A stretch of 64,000 nt of DNA from Luteimonas rhizosphaericola (GCF_029888045.1 NZ_JARXRN010000028.1:1-64000), one strand, 5' to 3'; positions 1-10,964 are shown, counted from the first letter of the stretch. Program-made: numbers and translations. The notes: a model not told the origin generated them from the letters alone.

Positions 1-1691
1 GCGCGCGCGGCTTCGACCGCCGCGTTGAGCGCCAGGATGTTGGTCTGGAAGGCGATGCCGTCGATCACGCCGATGATGTCGGCGATGCGGTTGGAAGACT
101 CGGAGATGGCGGACATGGTCTCGACGACCTTACCGACCACCTCGCCGCCCTGCGAAGCGACGTCCACCGCGCCGATGGCGAGCTGGTTGGCCTGGCGGGC
201 ATTGTCGGCGTTCTGGCGGACGGTGGAGGTGAGTTCCTCCATCGACGAGGCGGTCTCTTCCAGCGCGGCCGCCTGCTGCTCGGTGCGGCGGGAGAGGTCG
301 CTGTTGCCCGAGGCGATCTCGGATGCGGCGGCGTTGATCGCATCGCTGCCGCTGCGGATCTGGCCGACGATCTCGGCCAGGCGCTCGACCGTACGATTGG
401 CATCCCCGGCGACCTCGCCGAAGCGACCGGGCAGGCCGGCATCGACGCGGCGCGAGAGGTCGCCATCGGCCACGGCCGAGAGCAGCTGGCCGATCTCGCC
501 CAAGCCGGCATCGGTCGCGGCCATCAGCCGGTTGAGTTCCTCGATCAGCTCGCGATAAACGAACTGGTAGCGCTGGGCGTCGCCACGCTGACTGAAGTCG
601 CCGGCTACCGCCGCATCCACCAGTCGCTTGATCTCGGCGTTGACGGCCAGCGTACTGACCTTGACCGCGTCCACCGCAGCGGTGATCTCGGCCTTCTTGC
701 CCGGGAGACGGTCCATGTCGCTTGACAGGTCGCCGCTGGCATAGGCCCCGACGATCTCGATCACGCGGGCGTTCATCGCGATGTGGGATCCGGCCAGGTT
801 GTTGGTCTGTTCGGCCATCTGGCCGTAGGCACCGGGGAAGGCCGCCGCGTCGATGCGATGCTCGATATCGCCGGCATCATGCTTGACCTGCATCGTTTGC
901 TGCGCAGAGGCAAAACGTTGCAGTTGCTCCTGCATCCTGTTCATGCTGATCAGCAAGCGCCCGGTTTCGTCGCGCGACTGTGTGTCGATACTGTTGTCCA
1001 ACTTGCCCGAGGCGATGGCATCGGCAACATTGATCGCCAGGCCCATTCGCCTGACCAACTGACGGCGGATCATCAGGCCCATGCCAATCGCAATCAGCAC
1101 CGCGATTAGGCTGCCGATCAGCACCGACCATTTGCCGCGGGCGCGTGCCGCGTTCAGCGCGGCGCTGCGCTGGGCCAGCAGCGCCGTTTCTTCGTTGGCG
1201 AAGTCGCCGAGCAGCGAGCGGATTTCGTCCATGGCGGCGCGGTCGCGGCCCTGCTGGAACAGGGGCACGACGTCCTGCGTGCTGGTGGCGGCTTCGCGTG
1301 CCGCGATGGCTTCCTGTTCGGCCGTCAGCAGCTGCCGATAAGCCTTGTCGACGTCTACCAGGCGTGCCTGTTGCTTGGCATTGTCCGCGGTCAGTTGCCT
1401 GGCGTCGGCATAGCTCTTTTCGAATCCCGCCTGACCTTCGATGAACGGCGCCAGGTTCGCCTTGTCGCCCGACAGCAGGTAACCGCGCGTACCGGTCTCG
1501 ATGTTCAGCGCATTCGCCTGCATCGTTTCACCGGTCGCCAGCACCTTGAACGTGTGCTCGCTGATCTCCCTTGCGCCGTTTATTTCCGACTGGCTTTGCA
1601 GGCTGATGCCGCCGATGATGAGCAAGACCAGCACCACAGCGCCAAAGCCGATGGCGAGCTGGGTGGAAATGGTCAGATTCTTGGATTTCAT
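1..1691 (-). CDS. Methyl-accepting chemotaxis protein 1 (3' end outside window)
   Basis: A transmembrane chemoreceptor that would signal to CheA through CheW. It begins at ATG 1691 ([18 protein letters not shown]) and stays open to the window edge, giving about 563 residues. In order there are a first membrane helix at about 10-32, a periplasmic sensor of about 150 residues that resembles CHASE3 or a four-helix bundle, a second membrane helix near 190-212, HAMP-like repeats, and most of the signalling hairpin with the conserved tip [19 protein letters not shown] at the very edge. The C-terminus, and any CheR-docking pentapeptide, cannot be seen. The 5' half is visibly less GC-rich than the 3' half, which is nearly identical to the neighbouring receptor at 1941-4208. 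The ligand is unknown. Confidence 0.93.
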   Translation of the reverse strand, partial: MKSKNLTISTQLAIGFGAVVLVLLIIGGISLQSQSEINGAREISEHTFKVLATGETMQANALNIETGTRGYLLSGDKANLAPFIEGQAGFEKSYADARQLTADNAKQQARLVDVDKAYRQLLTAEQEAIAAREAATSTQDVVPLFQQGRDRAAMDEIRSLLGDFANEETALLAQRSAALNAARARGKWSVLIGSLIAVLIAIGMGLMIRRQLVRRMGLAINVADAIASGKLDNSIDTQSRDETGRLLISMNRMQEQLQRFASAQQTMQVKHDAGDIEHRIDAAAFPGAYGQMAEQTNNLAGSHIAMNARVIEIVGAYASGDLSSDMDRLPGKKAEITAAVDAVKVSTLAVNAEIKRLVDAAVAGDFSQRGDAQRYQFVYRELIEELNRLMAATDAGLGEIGQLLSAVADGDLSRRVDAGLPGRFGEVAGDANRTVERLAEIVGQIRSGSDAINAAASEIASGNSDLSRRTEQQAAALEETASSMEELTSTVRQNADNARQANQLAIGAVDVASQGGEVVGKVVETMSAISESSNRIADIIGVIDGIAFQTNILALNAAVEAAR

Positions 1692-1791
1692 TGTTTTCTA
1701 CCGGATTGGGTCAACTAACGATCAAACTGAGAAATTGGATGCTGCGGCGCAGAGCAGGACCGGACGCAAGCGCGGTGGCTGTGCGCCTCCG

Positions 1792-1818
1792 GTAACGGCT
1801 GATGGAGCGGGCGATGGA
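1792..1818 (-). promoter_or_regulatory. Candidate sigma-28 promoter of MCP 1
   Basis: Read on the minus strand this is TCCA-N15-GCCGTTAC. The -10 box is identical to that of the flagellin promoter at 51327-51353 and the spacing is the same, but the -35 box differs at its third base from TCAA. The predicted start lies about 94 bases before ATG 1691, close to the leader lengths inferred for mcp2 and fliC. It is the weakest member of the set. Confidence 0.55.
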
Positions 1819-1886
1819 GGCGTTGGAACGGCACGTCGTCACAAATACTTCACACAGAAACAACTTTTTCCTTTTTTCTCGTGAGG

Positions 1887-1917
1887 GAAAAGCGGACGGG
1901 GCGCCGAAGCGCCCCGT
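1887..1917 (-). terminator. Rho-independent terminator after MCP 2
   Basis: A perfect 9-bp stem (ACGGGGCGC at 1896-1904 pairing with 1909-1917) with a four-base loop lies 24 bases past the stop of the receptor gene at 1941-4208. On the minus strand it is followed shortly by a short T run (CTTTTCC). It separates mcp2 from mcp1, in keeping with a separate promoter for mcp1. Confidence 0.75.
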
Positions 1918-1940
1918 CGTTCAAACCTGACCACTGGCGG

Positions 1941-4208
1941 TCAGAACTCCTGCCACTCGCCGGAGGCTTCGGTGGCCAGCACCGCGCTGCTGCGGGCGCG
2001 GCTGCGCGTGGCGGACTTCGATGCGGGCGCCGGCGACGACGTGCGCCTGGGCAGGGCCACGACGCTTGCCGGTGCGGCGGCCGCGGACTCCGTGGTGGTC
2101 GCCGCAGGCGAGGCCGTGCGCGCGGGCGCCACGTGGCCGTCCTGGGTGCGGAAGATCGCCACCGTCTGCACCAGCTGCCCGGCCTGCTGCTCCATGCTGC
2201 GCGCGGCGGCGGTGGCTTCTTCGACCAGGGCCGCGTTCTGCTGGGTGCTCTCGTCCATCTGGGTGATGACCTGGTTCACCTGCTCGATGCCCGCGCTCTG
2301 CTCCTGCGAGGCGGCCGAGATGTCGGCGATGATGTCGGTGACCCGCTTCACGCTGGTCACGATCTCGCCCATGGTGCGGCCCGCCTGGTCGACCAGCTGG
2401 TTGCCGTGGCGGACCTTGTCGGCCGAGTCGGTGATCAGGGTCTTGATCTCCTTGGCCGCGCCGGCCGAGCGCTGCGCCAGCGAGCGCACCTCGGCGGCCA
2501 CGACCGCGAAGCCGCGGCCCTGTTCCCCCGCGCGCGCGGCTTCCACCGCGGCGTTGAGCGCCAGAATGTTGGTCTGGAAAGCGATGCCGTCGATCACGCC
2601 GATGATGTCGGCGATGCGGTTGGACGACTCGGAGATCGCGGACATGGTCTCCACGACCTTGCCGACCACCTCGCCGCCCTGCGAAGCGACATCGACCGCG
2701 CCGATGGCGAGCTGGTTGGCCTGGCGGGCGTTGTCGGCGTTCTGGCGCACGGTGGAGGTGAGTTCCTCCATCGACGAGGCGGTCTCTTCCAGCGAGGCGG
2801 CCTGCTGCTCGGTGCGGCGGGACAGGTCGTCGTTGCCTGCGGCGATTTCACCTGCCGCGGAATTGATCGCATCGCTGCCGCTGCGGATCTGGCCGACGAT
2901 CTCCGCCAGGCGGTCGACGGTGCGGTTGGCATCGTCGGCGACCTCGCCGAAGCGACCAGCCAGGCCGGAGTCGATGCGCTGCGACAGGTCACCCTCGGCG
3001 ACGGCCGAGAGCAGCTGGCCGATCTCGCCCAAGCCGGCATCGGTCGCGGCCATCAGCCGGTTCAGGCCTTCGATCAGTTCGCGGTAGGCGAACTCGAAGC
3101 GCTGGGTGTCGCCGCGCAGCGAGAAGTCGCCGGCCACCGCGCCCTCCACCAGGCGCCGGACTTCGGCGTTGGTGTCGAGCATCGACTGCTTGACCGCGTC
3201 GATCGCGGCGGTGATCTTCGCCTTTTCGCCCGGCAGGCGTTCGAAGTCGCGCGACAGGTCGCCGCGCGCGTAGGTGCCGACGAACTCGATGGCCGCGGCA
3301 TTGGTGTCGAGATGCGACTGCACCAGCGCGTTCACGCCTTCGGCCATCGTGCCGTACGCGCCCGGGAACTGCGCGGCCGGCATGCGGTGGCTCATCGCGC
3401 CGGCATCGTGCGCCTCGTGCATCTCGCGCTGAGCGGCCACGTAGCCCTTGAGCGTCTTGACCATCTCGCGCATGGACGCGGCCAGCGCGCCCACTTCGCT
3501 GCGTTCGACCACCGTGACCGGCCGATCAAGGTCGCCCCGCGCGACCGCGTCGGCCGCGCCCATCACTTCACCGAGCGGGCGCACGATCGAACGCGTGATC
3601 AGTATGGAGGCGGCGCCGGCCAGCGCCAGCGCGATCGCCAGCAGCACGCCGATCGCGGTCAGGCTGGCGGCGTAATCGGCCTCTTGGGCGGCGACGGCCG
3701 CGTCCAGATCCTTCTGCCGGTGGTCGAGCACCACGCCGATCTGGTCGGCCGCGGCCTGGCGCAGGTCGGCGGCCGCCGACACGGGGCCGAGGTCGCCGGC
3801 CTGCAGTCCGTCGACCAGCCGCTGGCTGTTGTCGAAGTACAGCGCCACGGCGGCCATCGCATCCTGATAGGCCTCGTGCTCGGCGGCACCGGCTTCCGCC
3901 GCGTACCGGTCGGCGATGACCTGGAACTGTTCGCGGCCGGTGGCGAGCTCGCCCTTGTATTCCTCGAACTTCTCCGGGTTGTCGGCGTTGCTCACCAAGC
4001 CGCGTTCGCTCACGCGGTATTCGGCCAGCGCGGTGGCCATGCGGCCGAGGTCGCGGATCGCGGGAACCGCGCTGCGGGTGAGTTGGAGGACTTCGGCCTG
4101 CATCTTGCCCATGCGCTGCATGGAGAACGCGCCGATGGCGACGATCAGCAGCGCGAGCGCGGCGAAGCCGATGGCCAGACGTCTGCCGATGCTGAGTGAC
4201 TTGAACAT
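1941..4208 (-). CDS. Methyl-accepting chemotaxis protein 2 with C-terminal WxxF pentapeptide
   Basis: A 755-residue chemoreceptor. Membrane helices lie at about 11-30 and 182-205 and flank a periplasmic four-helix-bundle-type sensor. HAMP and further HAMP-like repeats follow (about 206-440), then the signalling domain with the tip [19 protein letters not shown]. The C-terminus is a long Ala/Ser/Thr/Arg-rich tail ending in EWQEF, which matches the xWxxF pentapeptide that tethers CheR and CheB in enterobacterial receptors such as Tar and Tsr (NWETF). The other complete receptors here lack it. The gene has its own FliA-type promoter at 4304-4330 and a terminator at 1887-1917, so it is probably monocistronic. 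The ligand cannot be read from sequence. Confidence 0.95.
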   Translation of the reverse strand: MFKSLSIGRRLAIGFAALALLIVAIGAFSMQRMGKMQAEVLQLTRSAVPAIRDLGRMATALAEYRVSERGLVSNADNPEKFEEYKGELATGREQFQVIADRYAAEAGAAEHEAYQDAMAAVALYFDNSQRLVDGLQAGDLGPVSAAADLRQAAADQIGVVLDHRQKDLDAAVAAQEADYAASLTAIGVLLAIALALAGAASILITRSIVRPLGEVMGAADAVARGDLDRPVTVVERSEVGALAASMREMVKTLKGYVAAQREMHEAHDAGAMSHRMPAAQFPGAYGTMAEGVNALVQSHLDTNAAAIEFVGTYARGDLSRDFERLPGEKAKITAAIDAVKQSMLDTNAEVRRLVEGAVAGDFSLRGDTQRFEFAYRELIEGLNRLMAATDAGLGEIGQLLSAVAEGDLSQRIDSGLAGRFGEVADDANRTVDRLAEIVGQIRSGSDAINSAAGEIAAGNDDLSRRTEQQAASLEETASSMEELTSTVRQNADNARQANQLAIGAVDVASQGGEVVGKVVETMSAISESSNRIADIIGVIDGIAFQTNILALNAAVEAARAGEQGRGFAVVAAEVRSLAQRSAGAAKEIKTLITDSADKVRHGNQLVDQAGRTMGEIVTSVKRVTDIIADISAASQEQSAGIEQVNQVITQMDESTQQNAALVEEATAAARSMEQQAGQLVQTVAIFRTQDGHVAPARTASPAATTTESAAAAPASVVALPRRTSSPAPASKSATRSRARSSAVLATEASGEWQEF

Positions 4209-4303
4209 GTGTGGATACCGGTTCGGGCGAATGGCCGGCGCCTGGTCGACGCCGGAGAAGACTGCTGCGGGCCCGGACCGTCCGTGGGCCCTTTCACGTG
4301 TTC

Positions 4304-4330
4304 GTAACGGCGGCCGCGGCCGTGTCTTGA
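4304..4330 (-). promoter_or_regulatory. Sigma-28 (FliA) promoter of MCP 2
   Basis: On the minus strand this is TCAA-N15-GCCGTTAC, with the same -10 box and spacing as the flagellin and motA promoters in this window. The expected start is near 4297, which leaves a leader of about 89 bases before ATG 4208. Confidence 0.8.
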
Positions 4331-4445
4331 ATGCGGGCCGACGGACGGCGCCGCGTCGGGCCTGGAACCGGCAGCACCGTGCAGGCCCAACGCGTCCCGA
4401 GCGGGCAGCGCGCCTCGCGACGCGCGTGCGTGATGCCGGGGCGGC

Positions 4446-6581
4446 TCAGCCCACCGCCCGCAGGCGCATGTCGGGCGCGAACGCCGGCGCGCGATGGTCG
4501 GCGGCCAGCCGGAACGCCTGCACCATGCCCACCAGCTGTCCCGCCTGCTGCTCCATGCTGCGCGCGGCGGCGGTGGCTTCTTCCACCAACGCCGCGTTCT
4601 GCTGCGTGCCCTCGTCCATCTGGGTGATCGCCACGTTGACCTGCTCGATCCCGGAGGACTGCTCCTGCGAGGCGGCCGAGATGTCGGCGATGATGTCGGT
4701 GACCCGCTTCACGCTGGTCACGATTTCGCCCATCGTCCTGCCGGCCTGCTCCACGAGCTGGTTGCCCTGGGTGACCTTGACCGTCGAATCGGTGATCAGC
4801 TGCTTGATCTCCTTGGCCGCGCTGGCCGAGCGCTGCGCCAGCGAGCGCACTTCGGACGCGACGACCGCGAAGCCGCGGCCCTGCTCGCCCGCGCGCGCGG
4901 CTTCCACCGCGGCGTTGAGCGCCAGGATGTTGGTCTGGAAGGCGATGCCGTCGATCACGCCGATGATGTCGGAGATCCGGTTGGACGACTCGGAGATCGC
5001 GGACATGGTCTCGACCACCTTGCCGACCACCTCGCCGCCTTGTGAGGCCACGTCGACTGCGCCGATGGCCAGCTGGTTGGCCTGGCGGGCATTGTCGGCG
5101 TTCTGGCGCACGGTGGAGGTGAGTTCCTCCATCGACGAGGCGGTCTCCTCGAGCGAGGCGGCCTGCTGCTCCGTGCGGCGCGAGAGGTCGTCGTTGCCGG
5201 CGGCGATCTCGGACGCGGCCGAGTTGATCGCGTCGCTGCCGGCGCGGATCCGGCCGACGATGTCCGCAAGTCGTTCGACGGTGCCGTTGGTGTCCGCGGC
5301 CAGGCGGCCGAAGGCGCCCCTGTACTCCCGCTCCACGCGCTGCGACAGGTCGCCGTCGGCGAGCGCGGCCATGATCCTGCCCACGTCGGTGAGGCCGGCG
5401 TCGGCTTCCGCCATCAGGCCGTTGAGCGCCGCCACCATGTCGCGGAACGCGAAGCCGTAGCGCGCTTCGTCCCCGCGTGCGCTGAAATCGCCCTGCGCCG
5501 CCGCGTCGGCGAGCCGGCGGATGTCGGCATTGACCGCGGACAGGCTCGACTTCACCGTGTCCAGGGCCTCGTGCAGCACGGCACGCTGGCCCGGCAGCCG
5601 GGGCGCGTCGCGACGCAGGTCGCCACGGCCGTACTCGGACATGATCTCGATGCCCGCGATGATCGCGTCGAGGTGGCCGAAGATCGCCGCGTTGACGCCC
5701 TGCGCCATCGTCCCGTAGTCGCCCGGGAAGTCCTCGGGCATGCGGCGCTGCAGGTCCTCGCCGGACTGCTGCAGCTGGATGAGGGTCTGCATCTCGGCCG
5801 CGAAGCGCCCGAGCTGGCCCTGCATGGTCTGCATGCTGGCCATCAGCTGTCCCGCCTCGTCGCGCGAGTCCACTTCGATGCGGTTGTCGAACCGGCCCGC
5901 GGCGATCGCGGCCGACACCGCGGTGGCGCGGCCGAGCGCGCGGCCGACGCCGCGGGCGATCAGGAAGCCGGCGACCAGGGCCAGCACGATCGAGCCGAGG
6001 GTCAGGGCGATCATCACCGCGATGCTGCGGCGGAACGCGGCCTCCGAGGCCGCCACGTTGGCGGCCAGGCGCGCGCGGTCCGCGGTGCCAAGTTCGTCGA
6101 GCGCGGCGAAGGTCTCGCGCCGCAGCGGCCGCGACTCGTCGCGCGAGATCACCGCCGCGGTGGCGAAGTCGCCGCCACGCGTGGCCTCGAGCAGCCGCGC
6201 GGACGTGGCCAGGTACGCCGCCACCTTGGTCTCGCTGGCCTGGTACAGGCTGTGGTCGGCGGTATCGGTGAGGTGGCTCTCGTAGATCTTCTTCGCGGCC
6301 GTGATCGCCTCGAACATCTTGGCGAAGCGCGGCTCGTACTCGGGGAAATCCTCGGTGGTGATGACGGCCATCTCGTAGGTCCGCAGCTCGCCGAGGAAGC
6401 TGCGGATGTCGCCCAGCGCCTGCACCTGCGGGACGTTCTCGTTGGCGATGTGGGCCATTTCGGCGTGCGCGGCGACGAGGCGGGTGTACGCGAACGTGCC
6501 GAGCGCGAGCGTGAGCAGGGCCGCCAGCGAAATACCGGCCAGCAGCTTGCGGGTGATGGGAAGATCGTTGAACCAGCGCAT
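4446..6581 (-). CDS. Methyl-accepting chemotaxis protein 3
   Basis: A 711-residue chemoreceptor. I take ATG 6581 ([16 protein letters not shown]) as start because the first membrane helix (about 11-33) follows at once; the frame stays open further upstream but reads as unrelated sequence. A four-helix-bundle-type periplasmic sensor spans about 34-186, the second helix about 187-208, then HAMP-like repeats and a signalling domain nearly identical to those of the two receptors next to it. It ends in MRLRAVG with no CheR-docking pentapeptide. Only 37 bases separate it from the porin gene, so the two probably share the FliA-type promoter at 7898-7924. The ligand is unknown. Confidence 0.93.
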   Translation of the reverse strand: MRWFNDLPITRKLLAGISLAALLTLALGTFAYTRLVAAHAEMAHIANENVPQVQALGDIRSFLGELRTYEMAVITTEDFPEYEPRFAKMFEAITAAKKIYESHLTDTADHSLYQASETKVAAYLATSARLLEATRGGDFATAAVISRDESRPLRRETFAALDELGTADRARLAANVAASEAAFRRSIAVMIALTLGSIVLALVAGFLIARGVGRALGRATAVSAAIAAGRFDNRIEVDSRDEAGQLMASMQTMQGQLGRFAAEMQTLIQLQQSGEDLQRRMPEDFPGDYGTMAQGVNAAIFGHLDAIIAGIEIMSEYGRGDLRRDAPRLPGQRAVLHEALDTVKSSLSAVNADIRRLADAAAQGDFSARGDEARYGFAFRDMVAALNGLMAEADAGLTDVGRIMAALADGDLSQRVEREYRGAFGRLAADTNGTVERLADIVGRIRAGSDAINSAASEIAAGNDDLSRRTEQQAASLEETASSMEELTSTVRQNADNARQANQLAIGAVDVASQGGEVVGKVVETMSAISESSNRISDIIGVIDGIAFQTNILALNAAVEAARAGEQGRGFAVVASEVRSLAQRSASAAKEIKQLITDSTVKVTQGNQLVEQAGRTMGEIVTSVKRVTDIIADISAASQEQSSGIEQVNVAITQMDEGTQQNAALVEEATAAARSMEQQAGQLVGMVQAFRLAADHRAPAFAPDMRLRAVG

Positions 6582-6618
6582 CAGGCGTCCAGGGTTGGAT
6601 TCGACGTGGGGAGGGTGA

Positions 6619-7767
6619 TCAGAACTGGAACTGCGCGCGCAGGCCGAAGGCCTCCGGATCGCGCAGCACGCCGTCGCGGCGCGCGTGGGCGAACACATAG
6701 TTGGCCTGCAGCTTGACGTTGCGGCCCAGGTACCAGTTCACGCCCAGGGTCCAGTCCGACTGCTTCCCGCCGCGCACCGCACCGTCGTCGAGATCCAGCC
6801 GGCTGTAGCGCACCAGAAGCTCGAGCGCCGACGTCGCCGACGGCACCACGTTGCTGGCGTAGCCGTTGTAGCCGCGCGACTCGCCGGTCACCACCCAGCT
6901 GCCGAACACGTAGCCGCCGTTGCCGGAGACGTCGCCGAGGCCGCCATCGCGGTCGGCGCGCACCTGCAGCAGTTCGCCCTGCACCGACCACGGCCCCCGG
7001 ATCCACAGGCCCTCGAAGCCGGTCCGCTGCACCGCGTCCACCCCGGCCAGGGTGCCGGTATCCACCAGGCGCACCCCGGTCAGGCCGACCTCGGGCTTCG
7101 CGCGCAGGCGCAGGGTTTCGCTGTCCGGGCGCTCGCGACTGGCGGCCAGGCCCAGGTGCAGCACGTCGCCCTTGGCGTTGCGCGGCACCCACGCCGCGCG
7201 TCCGGCCAGCGTGCTGCCCGCGTTGCCGCCTTCCAGGTCGTTGCCGTCGAACCAGGCCACGCTGGCCAGGTAGGCGGGCCGCTGCAGCGACCACTCCGCG
7301 CCCACGCGGCGGCCGGCGTAGGTCGCCTGCACCGGCAGCGCGGATTCGAGGAATGGGGTATTGCGCGACGCGCCGACGCCGTCGAAGCCGACCGGGGTCT
7401 TGAACTGGCCCACGCGCAGCGCGCCCAGGTCGCGCCCGAGCAGGCCCTTGGAGAGCAGCTTCACGCTGACGTCCATCCAGGTCTCGGCCTCAAGGTCGCG
7501 CTGCACGGTGAATTCGTAGACGTCCTTGCGCTTGAGCGCCACGCCGACTTCGCGCCGGCGCCAGGCGCTTTCGTCGTCGAAGGCGGCCGCGTCGATGCCC
7601 TGGCCGAGGTGGCCGAAACCGTTGTGGTCGTAGGCCCAGTTGGCGGTGGCGGAGAACTCGCCCAGCGCACCCGCATCGGCCTTGACCGACAGGTCGGGCC
7701 AGTCGGCGGCGTGGCTCGCGCCGGTGGCGGCGGCGAGGGTGGCGAGGAACAGGATCTTGGTACGCAC
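6619..7767 (-). CDS. Outer-membrane porin, OprO/OprP-like
   Basis: A predicted outer-membrane beta-barrel of 382 residues that most resembles the phosphate-selective porin O/P family; substrate specificity is not established. The start is GTG 7767, preceded by GGAG at a normal distance and followed by a clear signal peptide ([20 protein letters not shown], cleavage after the last A). The mature part has alternating amphipathic strands and ends in FQF, as expected for a C-terminal phenylalanine in a barrel. It sits inside a chemoreceptor cluster, 37 bases before mcp3, behind a strong FliA-type promoter. This suggests co-expression with motility, perhaps to bring a ligand to a receptor; that role is inference. 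Confidence 0.78.
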   Translation of the reverse strand: MRTKILFLATLAAATGASHAADWPDLSVKADAGALGEFSATANWAYDHNGFGHLGQGIDAAAFDDESAWRRREVGVALKRKDVYEFTVQRDLEAETWMDVSVKLLSKGLLGRDLGALRVGQFKTPVGFDGVGASRNTPFLESALPVQATYAGRRVGAEWSLQRPAYLASVAWFDGNDLEGGNAGSTLAGRAAWVPRNAKGDVLHLGLAASRERPDSETLRLRAKPEVGLTGVRLVDTGTLAGVDAVQRTGFEGLWIRGPWSVQGELLQVRADRDGGLGDVSGNGGYVFGSWVVTGESRGYNGYASNVVPSATSALELLVRYSRLDLDDGAVRGGKQSDWTLGVNWYLGRNVKLQANYVFAHARRDGVLRDPEAFGLRAQFQF

Positions 7768-7897
7768 GTGCGGCTCCTGCCCGTCGCTCGGCGACGGGAC
7801 GATCGGGAAATGGAAAGTGGCGCGGACTGCGCCGGGACCAGCGTGGTCGCGACCGTGTCGCGAGCGTGTCGGCGCCCCCTGCGCCGGCCTGTAGGAA

Positions 7898-7924
7898 TTG
7901 TCGGCCGCGGCCGGCGCGACTTTA
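7898..7924 (-). promoter_or_regulatory. Sigma-28 (FliA) promoter of porin-mcp3
   Basis: On the minus strand this is TAAA-N15-GCCGACAA, a close match to the FliA consensus. The TAAA box overlaps the TAA stop codon of the aer-like gene (7922-7924). The predicted leader to GTG 7767 is about 124 bases. Confidence 0.8.
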
Positions 7925-10216
7925 GGCCGCGACCGGCGCGGCCTGCCGCGCGCGCGGCGCCGCGGTCGCGGGCACGGCGCGCTTCGCGGCCGCATCCTCG
8001 TGCAGCCGGAACCGCGATGCCGCCGAGGCCAGTGCCGTGGCCTGCTCCTGCAGGCTGCGCGCGGCGGCCGAGGCCTGCTCGACCAGCGCCGCGTTCTGCT
8101 GGGTGGCGTCGTCGAGCTGCATCACGGTGTGGTTGACCTGCTCGATGCCGGACGACTGCTCGCGCGAGGCGGCGCTGATGCCGGCGATGATCTCGGTCAC
8201 GCGGCCCACGGCGGTGACGATCTCGGACATGGTGCGCCCAGCCTCGTCCACGCGTCCCGCGCCCTGTTCGACCTTGCCCACCGAATCGGCGATCAGCGCC
8301 TTGATCTCGCGCGCGGCCTCGGCCGAGCGGCCGGCCAGGCTGCGGACTTCCGAAGCCACCACGGCGAAGCCGCGGCCTTCCTCGCCCGCGCGCGCGGCTT
8401 CCACCGCGGCGTTGAGCGCGAGGATGTTGGTCTGGAACGCGATGCCGTCGATCACGCCGATGATGTCGGTGATGCGGCGCGACGACTCGCTGATCGCCTG
8501 CATGGTCGCGACCACGTCGGCCACCACGCGGCCGCCGCTGCCGGCGACGTCGCCCGCGCCGGCCGCCAGGCCGCTGGCGCGCGCGGCGCTGTCGGCGTTG
8601 GCGCGCACGGTGGAGGTCAGCTGTTCGACCGAACTCGCGGTTTCCTGCAGGCTGGCCGCCTGCTGGCCGGTACGCGTCGACAGGTCGGCGTTGCCCGAGG
8701 CGATGCCGCCCGCGGCCTCGCCGATGGCGCGCGTGGCCGCCTGGATCTCGGCCACCAGCTGCGCCAGCTGGTCGACCGCGGCATTGGTGCTGGCCTTCAT
8801 CTCGCCGAACAGGCCGCCCATCTGGCTGGTGATGCGCGGCCGCAGGTCGCCCTGCGCCAGCGCGTCGAGCACGCCCGCGGTCTCGCGCAGGGTGTGCTCG
8901 GTGGCCTGCAGCAGGCGGGTGAGGCCGGTGCCGACGGTCTGCACGAAGCCGGTGGCGCCGTGCAGGTCGAGGCGGCGGCTGAAATCGCCGTCGGCGGCAG
9001 CGTCCACCACCGCCTCGATCTGGCGTTCGAGCGCCAGCTCGGCGGTGCGGTCGCGCCATTCGGCCACCGTGCCCAGGCGCGTGCCGTCGGCATCGCGCAC
9101 CGGCGTGGCGGTGATGTCGAAGGTGCGCGTTCCGAAGGCGATGCGGTACGGGTGCGGCGACGACAGCGCTTCCAGCCGTGCGCGCTGCGCGGCCGGGTCG
9201 TGGTCGAGCGCATGCAGCGCGTGGCCGTCCAGTGCATCGGTGGCGAAGCCCGGCACCGCGGTGCGCAGGTCGGCCTCGGCGGCGGCCAGCATCGCGCGCG
9301 CGGCCGGGTTGGCGTAGACGATGGCGTGCGCGGAATCGGCCACCAGCACGCTGGTGGAGGCGGCGTCGAGCGCGCTGCGCACGCGCGCCATCTGCGCCGC
9401 GGCACGGCGGCGGTCCTCGATCTCGAAGCCGAGCCGGATCTGCATCGACTTCAGGCCCAGCAGCACGCGCCCGACCTCGTCGTCGCGGTCGATGGCGATG
9501 GTGTGCGCGTATTCGCCGCTGGCGAAGTCGCGCAGGTGCGCCACCGCGCCGTCCAGGCGACCGGCCACGTCGGAGGCCAGCCACCAGGCGCAGTAGCCGG
9601 CCGCGGCGGTGGACGCGGCCACGACCGACAGCAGCAGCGGCAGCGATGCGCCGGACGCGGCCAGCGACACCAGCAGCGCACCCACGCCGCCCACGCCGAC
9701 CGCCGCCAGCAGCAGGCGCTGGCGCAACGACAGCCGCCACAGCGGGTTGAGCGCGCGCAGCCGGTCGGGCGCGACCAGCGCGCCGTGGCGCACCTGCAGC
9801 GGCGAGCTGCCGGCGCGGATCGCCGCGTAGGCGCGTTCGGCCGCGTCGATCCGCTCGCGGCCGGCGCGGCGCCGCACGGACATGTAGCCCACGTGGGTGC
9901 CGCCCTCGAAATAGGGCGTCGCGTGCGCCTCGACCCAGTAGTGGTCGCCGTCCGCGCGGCGGTTCTTGACCATGCCCACCCACGGCCGCCCGGCCTTGAG
10001 CGTGCGCCAGAAATCGGCGAACGCCTCGACCGGCATGTCGGGGTGGCGGATCAGGTTGTGCGGCTGGCCGATCAGCTCGGCCTCGGTGTAGCCGCTGACG
10101 CGGACGAACTCGGGGTTGACGTAGACGATCACGCCGCGCAGGTCGGTGCGGGACACGAGCAGATCGTCCCCTTCGAGCACGAACTCGCGCTGGGTGACGG
10201 GGAGATTGCTGCGCAT
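7922..10216 (-). CDS. aer: Aer-like aerotaxis/energy-taxis receptor with two PAS domains
   Basis: A 764-residue receptor with a cytoplasmic N-terminal PAS domain (about 1-120) that closely follows E. coli Aer, including QPHN..RHPDMP (51-62), NRR (85-87) and GDHYW (90-94). Aer binds FAD in this domain and senses redox state. Two membrane helices follow at about 166-187 and 189-214 with almost no periplasmic loop, then HAMP, a second PAS-like region (about 275-385) that E. coli Aer lacks, HAMP-like repeats and an MCP signalling domain. There is no C-terminal pentapeptide. It lies 78 bases after cheW and probably shares the promoter at 10891-10917. FAD binding is inferred from family likeness. 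Confidence 0.9.
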   Translation of the reverse strand: MRSNLPVTQREFVLEGDDLLVSRTDLRGVIVYVNPEFVRVSGYTEAELIGQPHNLIRHPDMPVEAFADFWRTLKAGRPWVGMVKNRRADGDHYWVEAHATPYFEGGTHVGYMSVRRRAGRERIDAAERAYAAIRAGSSPLQVRHGALVAPDRLRALNPLWRLSLRQRLLLAAVGVGGVGALLVSLAASGASLPLLLSVVAASTAAAGYCAWWLASDVAGRLDGAVAHLRDFASGEYAHTIAIDRDDEVGRVLLGLKSMQIRLGFEIEDRRRAAAQMARVRSALDAASTSVLVADSAHAIVYANPAARAMLAAAEADLRTAVPGFATDALDGHALHALDHDPAAQRARLEALSSPHPYRIAFGTRTFDITATPVRDADGTRLGTVAEWRDRTAELALERQIEAVVDAAADGDFSRRLDLHGATGFVQTVGTGLTRLLQATEHTLRETAGVLDALAQGDLRPRITSQMGGLFGEMKASTNAAVDQLAQLVAEIQAATRAIGEAAGGIASGNADLSTRTGQQAASLQETASSVEQLTSTVRANADSAARASGLAAGAGDVAGSGGRVVADVVATMQAISESSRRITDIIGVIDGIAFQTNILALNAAVEAARAGEEGRGFAVVASEVRSLAGRSAEAAREIKALIADSVGKVEQGAGRVDEAGRTMSEIVTAVGRVTEIIAGISAASREQSSGIEQVNHTVMQLDDATQQNAALVEQASAAARSLQEQATALASAASRFRLHEDAAAKRAVPATAAPRARQAAPVAA

Positions 10217-10294
10217 GTGGCGGTGGACCTGGGGTTCGGTGGCGCGCCGCGGCCCGATGGCCGCGGATGTCGCGGATGTCGCGGCGGGTCGGGC

Positions 10295-10810
10295 TCAGGC
10301 GGCCTGCGCCGCCACCAGGCCCATGTCCTCGTGGCGCATCAGGCGCTCGATGTCGAGCAGGATCAGCATGCGCTCGTCGAGCGTGCCGATGCCGGTCAGG
10401 AACTGGCGGTCGATGGTGGCGCCGATCTCCGGCACCGCGCGCACCTGCTCGCCGGACAGGCGCACCACGTCGGACACGCTGTCGACCACCATGCCGACCA
10501 CGCGCCCGCCCACGTTGAGCACGATCATCACCGTGAGCGCGTTGTATTCGGCCTTGGCCAGGCGGAACTTCAGGCGCATGTCGACCACCGGCACGATGAT
10601 CCCGCGCAGGTTGATCACGCCCTTGATGTAGTCCGGTGCGTCGGGCAGGCGGGTGACCGCGTCGTAGCTGCGGATCTCCTGCACGCGCAGGATGTCGACG
10701 CCGTATTCCTCCTCGCCCAGGACGAAGGTGAGGAACTCGCCCGTGGTCTCGTCGGCGTGGCCCGCGTGGGCGGCCGGGCTGGCGTGGGCGGTGTCGTTGG
10801 GGTGGGACAT
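10295..10810 (-). CDS. cheW: Chemotaxis coupling protein CheW
   Basis: A 171-residue CheW that links receptors to CheA at the inner membrane. ATG 10810 (MSHPNDTAHAS) is chosen because the CheW domain starts about 25 residues later (EFLTFVLGEEEYGVDILRV) and the sequence further upstream is not CheW-like. The core motif GVINLRGIIVPVVDMR is intact and no receiver domain is attached. It is the first gene of a unit with the Aer-like receptor and is driven by the FliA-type promoter at 10891-10917, divergent from motA. Confidence 0.95.
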   Translation of the reverse strand: MSHPNDTAHASPAAHAGHADETTGEFLTFVLGEEEYGVDILRVQEIRSYDAVTRLPDAPDYIKGVINLRGIIVPVVDMRLKFRLAKAEYNALTVMIVLNVGGRVVGMVVDSVSDVVRLSGEQVRAVPEIGATIDRQFLTGIGTLDERMLILLDIERLMRHEDMGLVAAQAA

Positions 10811-10890
10811 GGAAGCGGTCCTGTCGAGTCTGGGATGCGTGGCCGCCGCGCACCGGTCGGATGGTGGCGCGGACGGAGGGGTCACCGTCC

Positions 10891-10917
10891 ATGTCGGCCC
10901 CGTCGGGGGTTTCTTTA
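10891..10917 (-). promoter_or_regulatory. Sigma-28 (FliA) promoter of cheW-aer
   Basis: On the minus strand this is TAAA-N15-GCCGACAT. The predicted leader is about 74 bases to ATG 10810. It forms a divergent pair with the motA promoter; the facing -35 boxes are 47 bases apart. Confidence 0.85.
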
Positions 10918-10964
10918 GCCCGCACCGCCGTGCGGCGGTACGCGCGCCGTCCGTCGGCCCGCGC

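Noticed and set aside
7898-10918. A plus-strand open frame of about 1,000 codons
   Set aside because: It is antisense to the Aer-like receptor and cheW and shows no recognisable domain.
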